From Tunicatimonas pelagia (GTDB taxonomy: Bacteria > Bacteroidota > Bacteroidia > Cytophagales > Cyclobacteriaceae), in the NCBI RefSeq assembly GCF_030506325.1, contig NZ_CP120683.1, positions 2,356,001 to 2,420,000 on the forward strand: a stretch of 64,000 bases of DNA, written 5' to 3'. The notes under the pieces were generated by a model, which ran no database searches, was not told the origin of the DNA, and was given only the letters and a program-made list of their open reading frames with translations. Below, piece after piece: positions 18,663-27,447 of the stretch (its first letter is position 1; every line of letters starts with the position of its first letter). Made by a program: the position numbers and the translations under genes.

Positions 18663-18832
18663 CCTAGTACTCTGTCAAGTTTGAAATTGAAGGTAAACGA
18701 TGTCCTCAGTGCCTTGGTCAGGGACGATGAGTTGCGAGCGAGCGGGTTGCGGGTTATCTGCGATGCGTAACTCGCAACCCGCTCACCCGCAACTCGCTAT
18801 ACCCTTAAAATCAAACTTGACAAAGCACTAGG
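18663..18832. repeat. MITE-like element with 22-bp terminal inverted repeats
   Basis: 170 bp. The ends read CCTAGTACTCTGTCAAGTTT at the left and the complement of CCTAGTGCTTTGTCAAGTTT at the right, two mismatches over 22 bp. The interior holds a second large inverted repeat (GTTGCGAGCGAGCGGGTTGC with CAACCCGCTCACCCGCAAC, around 18727-18797). No coding capacity. It ends 1 bp from the stop codon of the decayed gene at 18834. Confidence 0.7.
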
Positions 18833-18833
18833 C

Positions 18834-21411
18834 CTATCTGATCACAACTCGCTGACTGCGTCCATCATTAAATCTTAATAAGTAGTTACCAGATTTAATG
18901 TTTTTAGTATAGATTATATTTTGACCATATTGTAAGCTACGCTCGATTACCTTTTGCCCCATCATATCATAAAGTGTGACTTTATTTTTCTTAGCCTTTG
19001 AGGAAAGGTCGACATACAACTTACCATAATTTGGATTCGGATAGACTAATATTTTTTCCTCCTCCAGTGGCTGTACGGAAGTCACTCCATCTACAAAAAA
19101 GTTAGCTGCAGAAGTACAGCCAACTGCATCAGTCACAGTAATACTGAAATCTCCTGGTGCAGGATCACTAATAAATGCTGTAGTAGCATTGTTACTCCAT
19201 TCATAATTGTAAGGTGCTATTCCACCGGTGACACTTAGGGAAATACTTCCATTTGGTGTATGATCGGTTGATGAACTAGTTTGAGCCGCTATTGCTAAAG
19301 GTTCAGGATTAAGTAAGCTGTCTTCTACCATAGCTGAACATCCGTCAGAATCTTTCACTGTAATGAAGTACTTACCAGCCTTTAAGTCTGCAAAATTAGC
19401 TGTTTCTTGAAAGTTGGTGTTATCTATACTGTACTGGTACGGAGGCTGCCCCCCTCGATTGACACAGTGAGACTTCCATTGGATGCCCCATTGCAAGTAA
19501 TATCAACCCTTTCTACTATGTTTGCCGTAAGCCCAGAACAATTTACTTCAGCTTGTTGGTGTGCTGCCGTAACCGTTAGATATTGAGAGACATCGGTAGC
19601 AGACTGGTACGTGTCGTCTCCAGGCTGAATGGCAGTGATTGTAGTAGTACCTACCCCAACAATCGTTACTATATTGCTTGAGATAGTCGCTATTGTTTCA
19701 TCTGAAGAAGTGTAGGCCACAGCTAAGCCAGAGCTGGCGGTGGCGGTGGCGGTTAGTTCAAATGTATTCGTATTATCAGCCAATGATCTATCAGGTAACG
19801 AATTAAAAGTGATTTGCTGAGCGGTTTTCATTGGGGCATCACTTGATAGTGCCCACTCGAAATCATCTGACGAATACACATCGTCCCATAGTATATAGAT
19901 AGTATTACCCTCTGTCAGGCTCAATGTCAACTCTGATTGAAAATCCGAAAAATCATCATTGTAGTCAATGAGCGTTTCGTTACAATCTGAGTAAACGTAC
20001 AGGTATGTATCAACAGTCGTAGTACCAACCGATGAAATAGTGTAATTGGCGGAAGCTGGCACTGTATACTCATACCAATAGGGGGCAGCTGGGGTAGTAT
20101 TCATTCCTATTACGGCCGTTGAGGCCAATGCACAGTTGTCACCTGATGATAATGGAACTACTTTTACATTCCAGTTGAAATCGCCACTCTTTGCTGTATT
20201 CCATTGTATAAAAACGGTCTCTCCATTATTAAAGATAGTAGAAGAAGTACTATCGTAGCCATTTGCTACTTCAGATAATCCATCACAGGTACCTCTGTAT
20301 ATTCTTACATAGTAGGAAGTTTCAGAGCTAACTTCTAACTTTCCCTCACTTGGCAAGGTATACGCATACCAATAAGTAGGACTTGTTGTAGTAGGAAGCG
20401 CATTAGCTCCCGTGGTTGCCGTAGTGGCTAAGGAACGGTTATCACCCGCTTCAAGGGGAGTTATCAATATATCCCAGTCAAAACTACCTACTCCATTTGT
20501 TTCCCACTCAATAAATACTTCATCACCGCTGGCAAGAGTAGTAACAACTGCGCTTCCATCATCATTATCTTCAAAGTGGAGATCATTACAGGTATTACTG
20601 TACACGCTAACAGATGAAGTAGTAGAACTTATCTGTAGTTTACCTTCACTGGGCATGGTATATTTATACCAATACTTCGTATTAAGTGTTGCGGGTAAGG
20701 AATTAGTGCCAGAAACTGCCGTAGTGGCCAATGAGCAATCGTCGCCGGCGGTTAACGGGCTTTCTGATAAATCCTAATCAAAATTACCACCATCGTAAAT
20801 AGCCATTTGATAAAGACTTTATCACCACTACTGAGGGTAGTTACTGTTGCATTACCGCTATTTCCAAACTCCTGATACTGTAAATTCTCACAGCTACCAT
20901 TATAGACTTCTAAAGAGTTGGTTGAACTAGCGTTAATCAATAACCTCCCATCAGTAGTCATGGTGTACTCGTACCAGTAATAGCCAGCAGTAGTAGCGGA
21001 AGCGTATTAGTTCCAGAAATAACCGTGGCAGCTAACGGGCAATTGTCCCCCGTTGCTAATGAGCTTAATGACATGTTCCAATCAAAATCTCCCCCCTCAG
21101 AAATATGCCACTTAATGAACACCTCATCACCACCACTAAGTGAGATTACAGTAGAGTTACCGTAACCATAGTGTTCATACTGCAGATAAGTACAATCACC
21201 ACTATATACTTCTAAAAACTCTGACGAAGAGGACGTAATCTCCAGCCTGCTATCGCTCGGCATCGTATAGCGATACCAGTAGTGATCATTGGTAGTAGTT
21301 GGGAGAGAGTTGTTGCCGACAGTAGCATTGACGGCTTCCGAACACGTGGACTATCCTAGCGAAACAAGCGAAAAGGATAAAAAGATAGCTACGAGTAGAT
21401 ATTTTTTCATT
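18834..21411 (-). pseudogene. Decayed secreted PPC-like-repeat protein with T9SS tail
   Basis: ATG at 21411 starts a signal peptide (MKKYLLVAIFLSFSLVSLG) that runs into a TAG where Gln is expected (…LG*STCSEAVNAT). About five repeats of ~85 residues follow, each with …LP.…YWY.YT(M/L)PS(D/E)G(R/K)L.(I/V)SS…VY…GD.VFI.W…(F)DW, resembling pre-peptidase C-terminal (PPC) domains. Then come a cadherin/Ig-like segment, SprB-like repeats, and a T9SS sorting domain (ILVYPNPNYGKLYVDLSS…YLLRFNDGRSQRVVIR). Frameshifts near 20960, 20800 and 19435 and a W-to-TAG at ~20774 break it. Confidence 0.8.
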
Positions 21412-21593
21412 ATCACTAATTTTTTAATATTCATTATTTTACAACTATCACAAACTTAAAAACAATTAAATTATTGAAAAAGTAGACGTAACTTTATCCT
21501 TTATTTTACATCTTGAATAAATGGGAAATAGCGGCTTGAACTGGCGGTAAAAGCTATACTAAGCACATACAAATTCTTGCTTAATTGGCCACC

Positions 21594-21986
21594 CTATAGG
21601 GTATTCGGCTCGTGAAAGCTGATGCTGAACTCCTCTTCGCGGGCATTCTGATAACTCACTTCAAAGCCTTCGGTCAAAGTCATGCTGGCTCCCTCTACTA
21701 ACACATACGATTTAGTTTCGTAGCTGCTCTTCACCTGATCGTCATCGTAGTAAACTAAATGCTCGTTCAACGCGATGGGGTCAGGACGGAAAAAGCCCAA
21801 CCGACTGCTGCCGTAGATCAGTACTTCTACGGGTTCGGGGGAGGTACCCGCTTGGCTCTCATCGTGTTCGTAGATACTCAATAGATTACCACTGGCATCG
21901 CGGATGTAGTAGGTGCTTTGGTTTTGCTGCATATCCTGTTTCTTCACCCGGTAGCCTCGGTCTACTTCAATATCCGCGCCGTTCAC
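21594..21986 (-). pseudogene. RHS (YD-repeat) body fragment with internal deletion
   Basis: The frame reads NGADIEVDRG-YRVKKQDMQQNQSTYYIRDASGNLL… and ends HEPNTL*. Against the RHS protein encoded at 39831-44495, the first ten residues match the segment before its YD repeats, and the rest matches the segment just before its core. About 800 residues are missing at the RG|Y joint. Identity to the intact copy is high but not complete (DANGN versus DASGN, VGYEDDQ versus VYYDDDQ). It is a dead relic of another RHS gene in the same orientation. Confidence 0.85.
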
Positions 21987-21997
21987 CAGCGTACTCT

Positions 21998-22186
21998 TTG
22001 AGACTTACACCGATTTCTTTTAACGAACTAGTGCAGAAACTAGGACTGGAAAAAGTGAAAGAGGAGTCCGTAGACACCGAACAGCAAGTGTTGGAGGGCA
22101 TTGCTCAGGGCTTGCGCGAAGTGAAGCAGATAGAAGAGGGCAAGCGAAAAGGAACCCCGCTCAACGACTTCTTGGATGAGCTATAG
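21998..22186 (+). pseudogene. Antitoxin relic, N-terminus replaced
   Basis: From ELVQKLGLEKVKEESVDTEQ to the stop the protein is nearly identical to the 70-residue antitoxin inside the 8-kb elements (31009-31221). The first ~17 residues are lost and replaced by unrelated sequence (MRLTPISFN…). It shows that an older relative of that element once occupied this place. Confidence 0.75.
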
Positions 22187-22373
22187 CGTTGTTGCCACTG
22201 ATCGCTTCTAGAAGGAAGCAAAGAAGCTGACTAGAAAGTACCGCTCATTGAGAGGGGAACTGGAAGCACTCGGTGAAGAACTGTCTGACAGCCCTACCAC
22301 CGGCACTCCGTTCGGTCATGATCTGTACAAACTACGCCTGGCCATTGCTTCCATTGGAAGTCGCACCTTCTGA
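22176..22373 (+). pseudogene. RelE-like toxin relic with in-frame stop
   Basis: MSYSVVATDRF*KEAKKLTRKYRSLRGELEALGEELSDSPTTGTPFGHDLYKLRLAIAS matches the toxin at 31211-31543 closely. It has a TAG at codon 12 and loses the C-terminal ~45 residues (ends SIGSRTF*). It overlaps the antitoxin relic exactly as the intact pair does. The following ~295 bp (22374-22669) show nothing recognisable. Confidence 0.8.
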
Positions 22374-22669
22374 AAACCACACCTACTTTCGTACTAATTA
22401 TCAATGACTTGCTGTCCACTTTTGTGCAGGTATTTATTCGCCAAAGCACCCTTTTCCAGAGAAAGAAACAAGCCGGATGTTCTCTGTGCGGTTGTGGTTT
22501 CCTGCGCTTTTATCGGTCAACGGTTTGATAAAACATTAGGGGGGGTAGTAGGCGGTCATCGCGCGATTATCCAAAGCGTGTCGATGGCTCGATTCAAAAC
22601 CGTAAACTTGATCGCACTTTGGACGTTCTAGCTCTCGCTTCCTGTGGGCTGAAAGGCAGGTAGGGTTCG

Positions 22670-22975
22670 TTAATAGTACAGTGGTTTCTGTCGGACGTGC
22701 CGGATACGTAAGACCCTGATCTGCTTTTGATCGTAGCGATACGAAACGCGGTAGTCGTCGGTCTCGAAGGCGCGGTAGTGTCCCGGATTGTTTCGTTTAT
22801 ACTTATCTTTGGCGTACCGTTCCGGCATGGTAACGGCTTGTTGTAAGCGATTGAGTACGGCTGCTTCTACCTCCTCGGCTTTCGTATAAGAAGCTGCTGA
22901 CAACCTCTCTAACTCGTCGGCAAAACGATCTAAGGCCGAGGTATTCCAAACAATCAACCTTCGTTCTTCTTCCAT
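22670..22975 (-). CDS. RelE/ParE-family toxin
   Basis: 101 residues. WNTSALDRFADELERLSAASYTKAEEVEAAVLNRLQQ…MPERYAKDKYKRNNPGHYRAFETDDYRVSYRYDQKQIRVLRIRHVRQKPLYY has the ParE/RelE layout: two N-terminal helices, then a beta-sheet with (Y)RV.Y…..I.(V)LRIRH…P. RelE members cut mRNA at the ribosome and ParE members poison gyrase; which applies here is unknown. It overlaps the upstream antitoxin gene by 22 bp. Confidence 0.8.
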   Translation of the reverse strand: MEEERRLIVWNTSALDRFADELERLSAASYTKAEEVEAAVLNRLQQAVTMPERYAKDKYKRNNPGHYRAFETDDYRVSYRYDQKQIRVLRIRHVRQKPLYY

Positions 22976-23196
22976 CGGCTTAGTCGTTCCATCGCTTGTT
23001 TATGGGTATAAAACTCACCCCGGTCAATCTCGGCTTCTGCTTCTTCTAGCTCTCGATTGTACTGCTCAATGTCGATAGAAGCTTCCTCAGTAAACTGGTT
23101 GATCGTGGCTTCTACCTCTGCTACTTCTTCTTCGCCAAGCCTCATGAGCTTTTCTATAATCGCATACTTTCTGGCAATAATCGTTTCCATAACCAT
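22954..23196 (-). CDS. Antitoxin partner of the RelE/ParE toxin
   Basis: About 80 residues starting MVMETIIARKYAIIEKLMRLGEEEVAEVEATINQF and ending GEFYTHKQAMERLSRWKKNEG. The 'G.(F/Y)(Y/T)TH..(A/V)M' end is common to helical antitoxins paired with RelE-like toxins in Bacteroidota. I place the start at 23196, because the longer open frame (to 23286) merely reads out of frame through an RHS scar. It is upstream of and overlapping the toxin. Confidence 0.7.
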   Translation of the reverse strand: MVMETIIARKYAIIEKLMRLGEEEVAEVEATINQFTEEASIDIEQYNRELEEAEAEIDRGEFYTHKQAMERLSRWKKNEG

Positions 23197-23239
23197 GTGA
23201 TTTACTTTACGATAAAGGTAACAATTTTTTACTACACAC

Positions 23240-23275
23240 GGTTTCGTCCTCAGCGAATTCGCCTTGGAAGCCAAA
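23240..23275 (-). pseudogene. 36-bp RHS scar (FGFQGEFAEDET)
   Basis: The minus strand encodes FGFQGEFAEDET, identical in protein to the segment of the intact RHS gene that lies about ten residues before the 45-bp attachment core. It then breaks off into unrelated sequence. It marks the edge of an old RHS rearrangement next to the immunity-like genes. Confidence 0.7.
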
Positions 23276-23314
23276 AGCAGCCTCAAACATGAACTAGTGC
23301 ATTAGACTGTGACT

Positions 23315-23515
23315 CTACTCACTTGACCACATCCTTGAGCCATAGGCAATCAGTAAGACAATGGCTGAGAAAGCAATGATGGCCACTACTGAGTTCCAAA
23401 AAGTATCTTCCTTGATCTGAGAAAAGCTTTTCTTACCCCCACTCATTATCCAACGTATAAACGCGCCAGGATAACTCAAAAGGTAGGTAACGAATATTTC
23501 AAATAGGACTTCCAT
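23315..23515 (-). CDS. Small two-helix membrane protein, putative RHS immunity protein
   Basis: 66 residues: helix one, then YPGAFIRWIMSGGKKSF, a short charged linker, and helix two (VVAIIAFSAIVLLIAYG). It shares the pattern 'G-(A/V)-x-(I/V/F)-R-W-(M/V/L)' plus basic linker plus second helix with three neighbours (23536-23734, 23718-23921, 31618-31857). All lie directly downstream of RHS tails. The immunity role is inferred from position only. Confidence 0.55.
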   Translation of the reverse strand: MEVLFEIFVTYLLSYPGAFIRWIMSGGKKSFSQIKEDTFWNSVVAIIAFSAIVLLIAYGSRMWSSE

Positions 23516-23535
23516 ATTCCAAAAGCCTACCAGAT

Positions 23536-23734
23536 TTATGTCTGTTGATTAGACAATATAACTATCAAAATTACAACTGGTAATAGTACCAAAAGTCCTA
23601 TCGTGGCATTCAAATACACTTCATCAGCTAGAACCTCTTTAAAAGGTTTCTTTCGTCCTGTAAACATCCAAACGAACAAATGCGCCCGGAAAAGTTAGTA
23701 CAAAGTATATTACTGATTCAATGATTACTCCCAA
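23536..23734 (-). pseudogene. Frameshifted paralogue of the two-helix immunity-like protein
   Basis: From a TTG at 23734: MGVIIESVIYFVLTFPGAFVR, then a one-base insertion, then WMFTGRKKPFKEVLADEVYLNATIGLLVLLPVVILIVILSNQQT*. Joined across the shift it aligns with the products at 23315-23515 and 23718-23921 along its whole length. Its start overlaps the end of the upstream copy. Confidence 0.7.
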
Positions 23735-23921
23735 AAACGAATATCATTAGAATTAGTATCAAAAGAAAAACAACTGCTAAAAATGCATTGAGTAAGGGCT
23801 TATCGTCCATCAATTCTTTAAGAGGTTTTCCCCAATTAAAAACCCATCTAATTGAAGCTCCAATAGAGTTTAAAACAATTAAGTAGATAATTTCAAAAAA
23901 TAAAGTGACTAAAAACTCCAT
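23718..23921 (-). CDS. Small two-helix membrane protein, putative immunity protein for RHS tail 1
   Basis: 67 residues with two hydrophobic helices around GASIRWVFNWGKPLKELMDDKPLLN. It starts 1 bp after the stop codon of the displaced RHS tail (23923), the usual place for a cognate immunity gene. It is the first member of a three-gene array of similar proteins (one frameshifted). Confidence 0.6.
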   Translation of the reverse strand: MEFLVTLFFEIIYLIVLNSIGASIRWVFNWGKPLKELMDDKPLLNAFLAVVFLLILILMIFVFGSNH

Positions 23922-23922
23922 A

Positions 23923-24618
23923 CTATTCGTGATAACCTATTGAGTAATCGATAGATTTCTTAATGACAGTTCCTGCCGTTTGTTTAACAGCAAATCCACC
24001 AACTACATTAGTTACGGTTGATGATGAGCCTATAACTGCTGAACCGGGTAAGCCTACAGAAATAACTGTTACAACAGTTCCCACTGTTCTATGAACTGTT
24101 TCTTTATAATCTAGATGATCTTTTTGACGCCAATTCCAAGCTTCATCGAACGTGTAAGGAAGTACTCCGTTCTCAAAACCTTCACCTCCCAGGATTTCTC
24201 TATCGAAGTTGTGCCAAATAGGTCTTCCAACTCCTTGACCTACATAAGCAATATTATTTACGAAATCTCTTCCCACTCCCGATGCTATATCAAAGGCCAA
24301 GTCTGTATACGATGGACTAACAGACACAGAACTTAGAAGTTGATCCGATAGACCAAAAAAGTCTAGTGCGCTATTAATCTCGGCCAGGGAAGCATTATCA
24401 TCGGCAATCCAGGTATGACCATCTATTACTCCTGACTCTCCTTCAAAATAGTGAAGCTCACCAGTCTGATCATTCGTGTACCAATCAAACCCGCCATCCG
24501 GATCAATCCTGTTCATCGGACTATTGCCCATCCCCAAATAAGGCGACCAATGCTGTCCACATGGGTCGGTAGATAGCCACCGCCCGACAACCGCATCATA
24601 TTGTCTCAACTCAAAACT
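23923..24618 (-). pseudogene. Displaced (orphan) RHS C-terminal tail 1
   Basis: The minus frame reads SFELRQYDAVVGRWLSTDPCGQHWSPYLGMGNSPMNRIDPDGG and then ~190 residues of tail with a hydrophobic patch (TVVTVISVGLPGSAVIGSSS). The core is typical RHS, but no RHS body precedes it: sequence upstream of 24618 is the 8-kb element, with a stop 13 codons before and no ATG. Recombination between the outer 45-bp repeats would reconnect it in frame to the RHS body at 40557. The toxic activity of the tail is not recognised. Confidence 0.8.
24574..24618. repeat. 45-bp attachment core, outer left copy (attL-like)
   Basis: First of three identical 45-bp direct repeats (others at 32543-32587 and 40512-40556), ending TTGTCTCAACTCAAAACT on the plus strand. 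It encodes FELRQYDAVVGRWL of the RHS core. On the left of it the sequence diverges from the other copies; on the right begins the element end TATACACTTACCGACC. Confidence 0.85.
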
Positions 24619-25480
24619 TATACACTTACCGACCTGTTTTGGCTTGTCTACTCAACTTGTTGGCACTGCCTGTCAGCCACCTGCAAAGAACGTCTCCTGC
24701 GCTAAGATAAGATTTTTCTCATTGTCGTGGCACTTCCGATGTTTTCCGATGAAAGAAAGAAGTGGTTGGGATTTGATCGATAGCTAAACACAGAGCTTCC
24801 GCAGCACCCAGACACAAGTCCGCCCTCTGGACGCACGAGCTTACGCACGCAGGTCAAGCGGTATTCCGGCCTTGGTCGTCAGCAAAAAGTCACGCTAAGC
24901 CTGTGCCGCCCTTGTTCTGAGGTATTGATGATTAAGGAGAGAAACAAGCACGGCTCAGCCCTTCGGGTGCTGCGCAGCTTGTCATGCCTTTTGCTTTTCC
25001 TCGGTCGGCCTTCATGGCAGCTACTCCTGTCCGGTCGGCCACTTCGCGATGCTTCAGTCACCACCCGTCCAGCTGCTGCCGGTGTTTGTGCTCGCCTGCG
25101 GGCTCGTTCGGACCGCGGTCGCCGTTGCGCTGCGCTTCACTCTGCCGCTCACGGCCAGGACGCTACGCTGCCTCCTGTCCGGCCTCTCTCGCACTCGCAG
25201 TCGGCTTCGCGAGAGGCGGCTACCGCCTTGTTAACCTGCTTTACCGGCGCACTAGCAAAGAGAACTAACCAAGTGAATGCAAGGGTGTAACTTTTGGAAC
25301 GTAAAGCCACCGCACGTAGAGGCCAAGTATTGACTTGGGGGATGCTTACCGCCCCCCAAGCCCCCAGGAGGCAGGGGCTAGAACATCCAAAGCGCCATCA
25401 AGTTTGTGGCTTCGTATCAAGCTACCGGCGCGCTTTGGATAACCTGCCCCCGCACTATTTGGGCAGGAATGAACTTACCC
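24619..25480. other. Long non-coding, G+C-rich end region of unit 1
   Basis: 862 bp with no credible gene: overlapping frames on both strands are Arg/Ser/Pro-rich and lack domains. It contains CCAAAGCGC…GCGCTTTGG (about 25388-25438) and CCTGCCC…GGGCAGG (25443-25467) hairpins just before the recombinase stop. It also holds a TTCCGAT tandem motif at 24734-24758 that recurs inside the primase gene. Candidate recombinase arm sites or a structured RNA. Confidence 0.5.
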
Positions 25481-26473
25481 TTACTGGAGGGGATGATGCA
25501 GAGAGACTACTTCCTGTAACTCTTCCAGGTTGGCCGACTGGTAGCGTTGGGTGCTAGTGATGCTGTTGTGTCCGGCCAGGTACTGCACCCGTCGGATATC
25601 GTACTGTTTGACCCATTCGGTGATCACACTGGCCCGAAGCTGCTTGGCATGTTTGACCGAAGGGTTGAGCTTGCTCAGATCAACCATCAGGGGTTTTAGA
25701 CTGGCTTTGATGGAAGCCGAACCGTTCAGGGAAAAGAACAACTGCTGTTGGATGGCTTCATAGTCTATTTTGGCCGGTTTGCGGGTAGGACGATAGAAGT
25801 ACCTGTCCGAACTGATGTCGTCTAGTATCTGCGGACGGCCCACCGTCAGGTACTCTTGCAGAGGCAGTATCTGGGAAGCCTGTAGCTTCAAGACTCTTCC
25901 TTTCAGCCCTCCTTGCCCAGTGATGCGTTTGCTCTCCGGCACTTGCAGGGTAGCGGAGGCGAGGTTGACGTGTTCGGTGCGTAGCAAGCTGAGTTCTTGC
26001 GTGGTCACCGCCTGATACACTAGCAGGCCGACCATGATCTTATTGCGGGCACTGCGCAGGTTGACCACCGGGTAGCGTTCGTACAGCTGGTCCAGTTCGT
26101 CACGACTGAGCAGATCGCTGGGCACCGCTTGTACTACCCCTCGCAGGATCAGTCCGGAAGCGGGGTTCTTCTTGACCTGTTTCTTTCTAGCCAGCATCGT
26201 ATAGTAGTGACGTATGGCGACGAGCATCATATTGATCTGCCGGGCACTGCGGCCACTGTCCTGTAGGTGGTGAATATAGCTTAGTAAGTCCGGATAACGT
26301 ACTTCCCTAGCCGGTAGATTGTCCCGTTCAGCCCAGGCCAAAAAGTAGCCGGTGTAGTTGCCGTACATGCGGATGCTATCCGGGGCGTAGTGCTTCTTGC
26401 CCAGGTAGTCGGTGAGCTGCTCTAAGGCTTGCCGGATTGTGGCACTGTCGTACTCATAGACTCTTTTCCTCAT
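25481..26473 (-). CDS. Tyrosine recombinase A (divergent catalytic site)
   Basis: 330 residues with a SAM-like N-terminal DNA-binding domain (LEQLTDYLGKKHYAPDSIRMYGNYTGYFLAW) and a catalytic domain ending in LAGHNSITSTQRYQ (His302, Tyr311). Two conserved positions differ from canonical enzymes. The first Arg (G-x-R-x-x-E) is Thr157 in QAVTTQE, and the HxxR motif reads K277-Q-L-R280. It may therefore need its partner for catalysis. Its start overlaps the end of recombinase B by 20 bp, so both are made together. Confidence 0.85.
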   Translation of the reverse strand: MRKRVYEYDSATIRQALEQLTDYLGKKHYAPDSIRMYGNYTGYFLAWAERDNLPAREVRYPDLLSYIHHLQDSGRSARQINMMLVAIRHYYTMLARKKQVKKNPASGLILRGVVQAVPSDLLSRDELDQLYERYPVVNLRSARNKIMVGLLVYQAVTTQELSLLRTEHVNLASATLQVPESKRITGQGGLKGRVLKLQASQILPLQEYLTVGRPQILDDISSDRYFYRPTRKPAKIDYEAIQQQLFFSLNGSASIKASLKPLMVDLSKLNPSVKHAKQLRASVITEWVKQYDIRRVQYLAGHNSITSTQRYQSANLEELQEVVSLHHPLQ

Positions 26474-27386
26474 CGCTAATGTTGGGTTGGATATGGGTGT
26501 AGATTTGGGTGGCTTCCAAGCTTCGGTGTCCTAGAAAACGGGCAATATGTTCCAGCTTCATACCGCTTTCAAACAGGTGGGTAGCGATGCTATGGCGCAA
26601 CGCGTGTAATCCCATCGGGGGCAAACGAGCGACTTGGCACCAGTGGTGTAAGCGCCGTCCGGCCGAGACCGCGCACAAGGGTTTACCGCGCTGCCAACCC
26701 AGTAGTAAGCCGTGGTGGGACTGATGGCGTAGCAGCCGAGGACGCGATAGCTGCAAGTACTGCTGTAGGTCATGAACGACTCCGCTGGCCATCGGCACGT
26801 AGCGTTCGGTATAGTTCTTCCCGGCCCGTACGTGCAGCAGCCCTCGTTCCAGCAGAACATCGTTGATGTGCAGTTGTAGGGCTTCGTTGCGCCGAAGGCC
26901 GCAGCCGTAGCAGAGCGAGAGAATGGCCCGGTCCCGCAGGGCCAGCAACTGATGGCCCAATACGCCGGGGTCTTCTACCTGGTCGGCCGCATCGTAGAGA
27001 CGTTGCACCTGGGCTTTGGACAAGATCAGCCGTTCGGGTTTACTACGGTAACCCCGGAAGGGAAAGGAGACTTCCAGGCTGCCTTGCCCGGTGTCGCGAA
27101 GATAGCGAGAGAGTTGCACCAAGGCGTTACGATACTTACGCAGGGTGTTCAAGCTCAGGCTCCCGCCGCGCGTTTTGTTGGGGCGCTGGGCGCAGTAGCG
27201 GAAGAACTGCCGAACGGTCTGACTATCGACCTGGGATAGCTGCGTGAGGTTGTTTTCTTGCAACCAGACCAAGAACTCTTGGGTATGGCGCAAGCTGGCC
27301 GCTTGGTTCACTTGCGCATAGTTCATGGCCTGCAACCATTCGGCAAAGCCTAACAAGCGTTGGTGATAGTGTTGGTTTAAAGGCAT
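26454..27386 (-). CDS. Tyrosine recombinase B (canonical, XerC/D-like)
   Basis: 310 residues with all expected catalytic residues: Arg165 in CGLRRNEAL, Lys190 in RAGKNYTERYVP, His261/Arg264 in HALRHSIATH, His287 in LGHRS, and Tyr296 in TQIYTH. The N-terminal domain (FAEWLQAMNYAQVNQAASLRHTQEFLVWL) is the usual core-binding fold. First gene of a two-gene unit with recombinase A. It presumably cuts at the 45-bp RHS core, which is inference from the junctions. Confidence 0.9.
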   Translation of the reverse strand: MPLNQHYHQRLLGFAEWLQAMNYAQVNQAASLRHTQEFLVWLQENNLTQLSQVDSQTVRQFFRYCAQRPNKTRGGSLSLNTLRKYRNALVQLSRYLRDTGQGSLEVSFPFRGYRSKPERLILSKAQVQRLYDAADQVEDPGVLGHQLLALRDRAILSLCYGCGLRRNEALQLHINDVLLERGLLHVRAGKNYTERYVPMASGVVHDLQQYLQLSRPRLLRHQSHHGLLLGWQRGKPLCAVSAGRRLHHWCQVARLPPMGLHALRHSIATHLFESGMKLEHIARFLGHRSLEATQIYTHIQPNISDEEKSL

Positions 27387-27447
27387 CGTTCAGAGGTTGA
27401 TTACGAACAAAGATGAAAATGGGTCCCTAGGCATTTTTTGGTTTCGC

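Noticed and set aside
22404-22631. 75-codon plus-strand open frame between the TA relics and the RelE gene
   Set aside because: No family motif, unusual composition, surrounded by relics; not supported as a gene.
24925-25290. Overlapping Arg/Ser/Pro-rich open frames in the element end region (also 32894-33259)
   Set aside because: Frames are open on both strands because of base composition, show no domain or plausible start context, and look like translated non-coding DNA.
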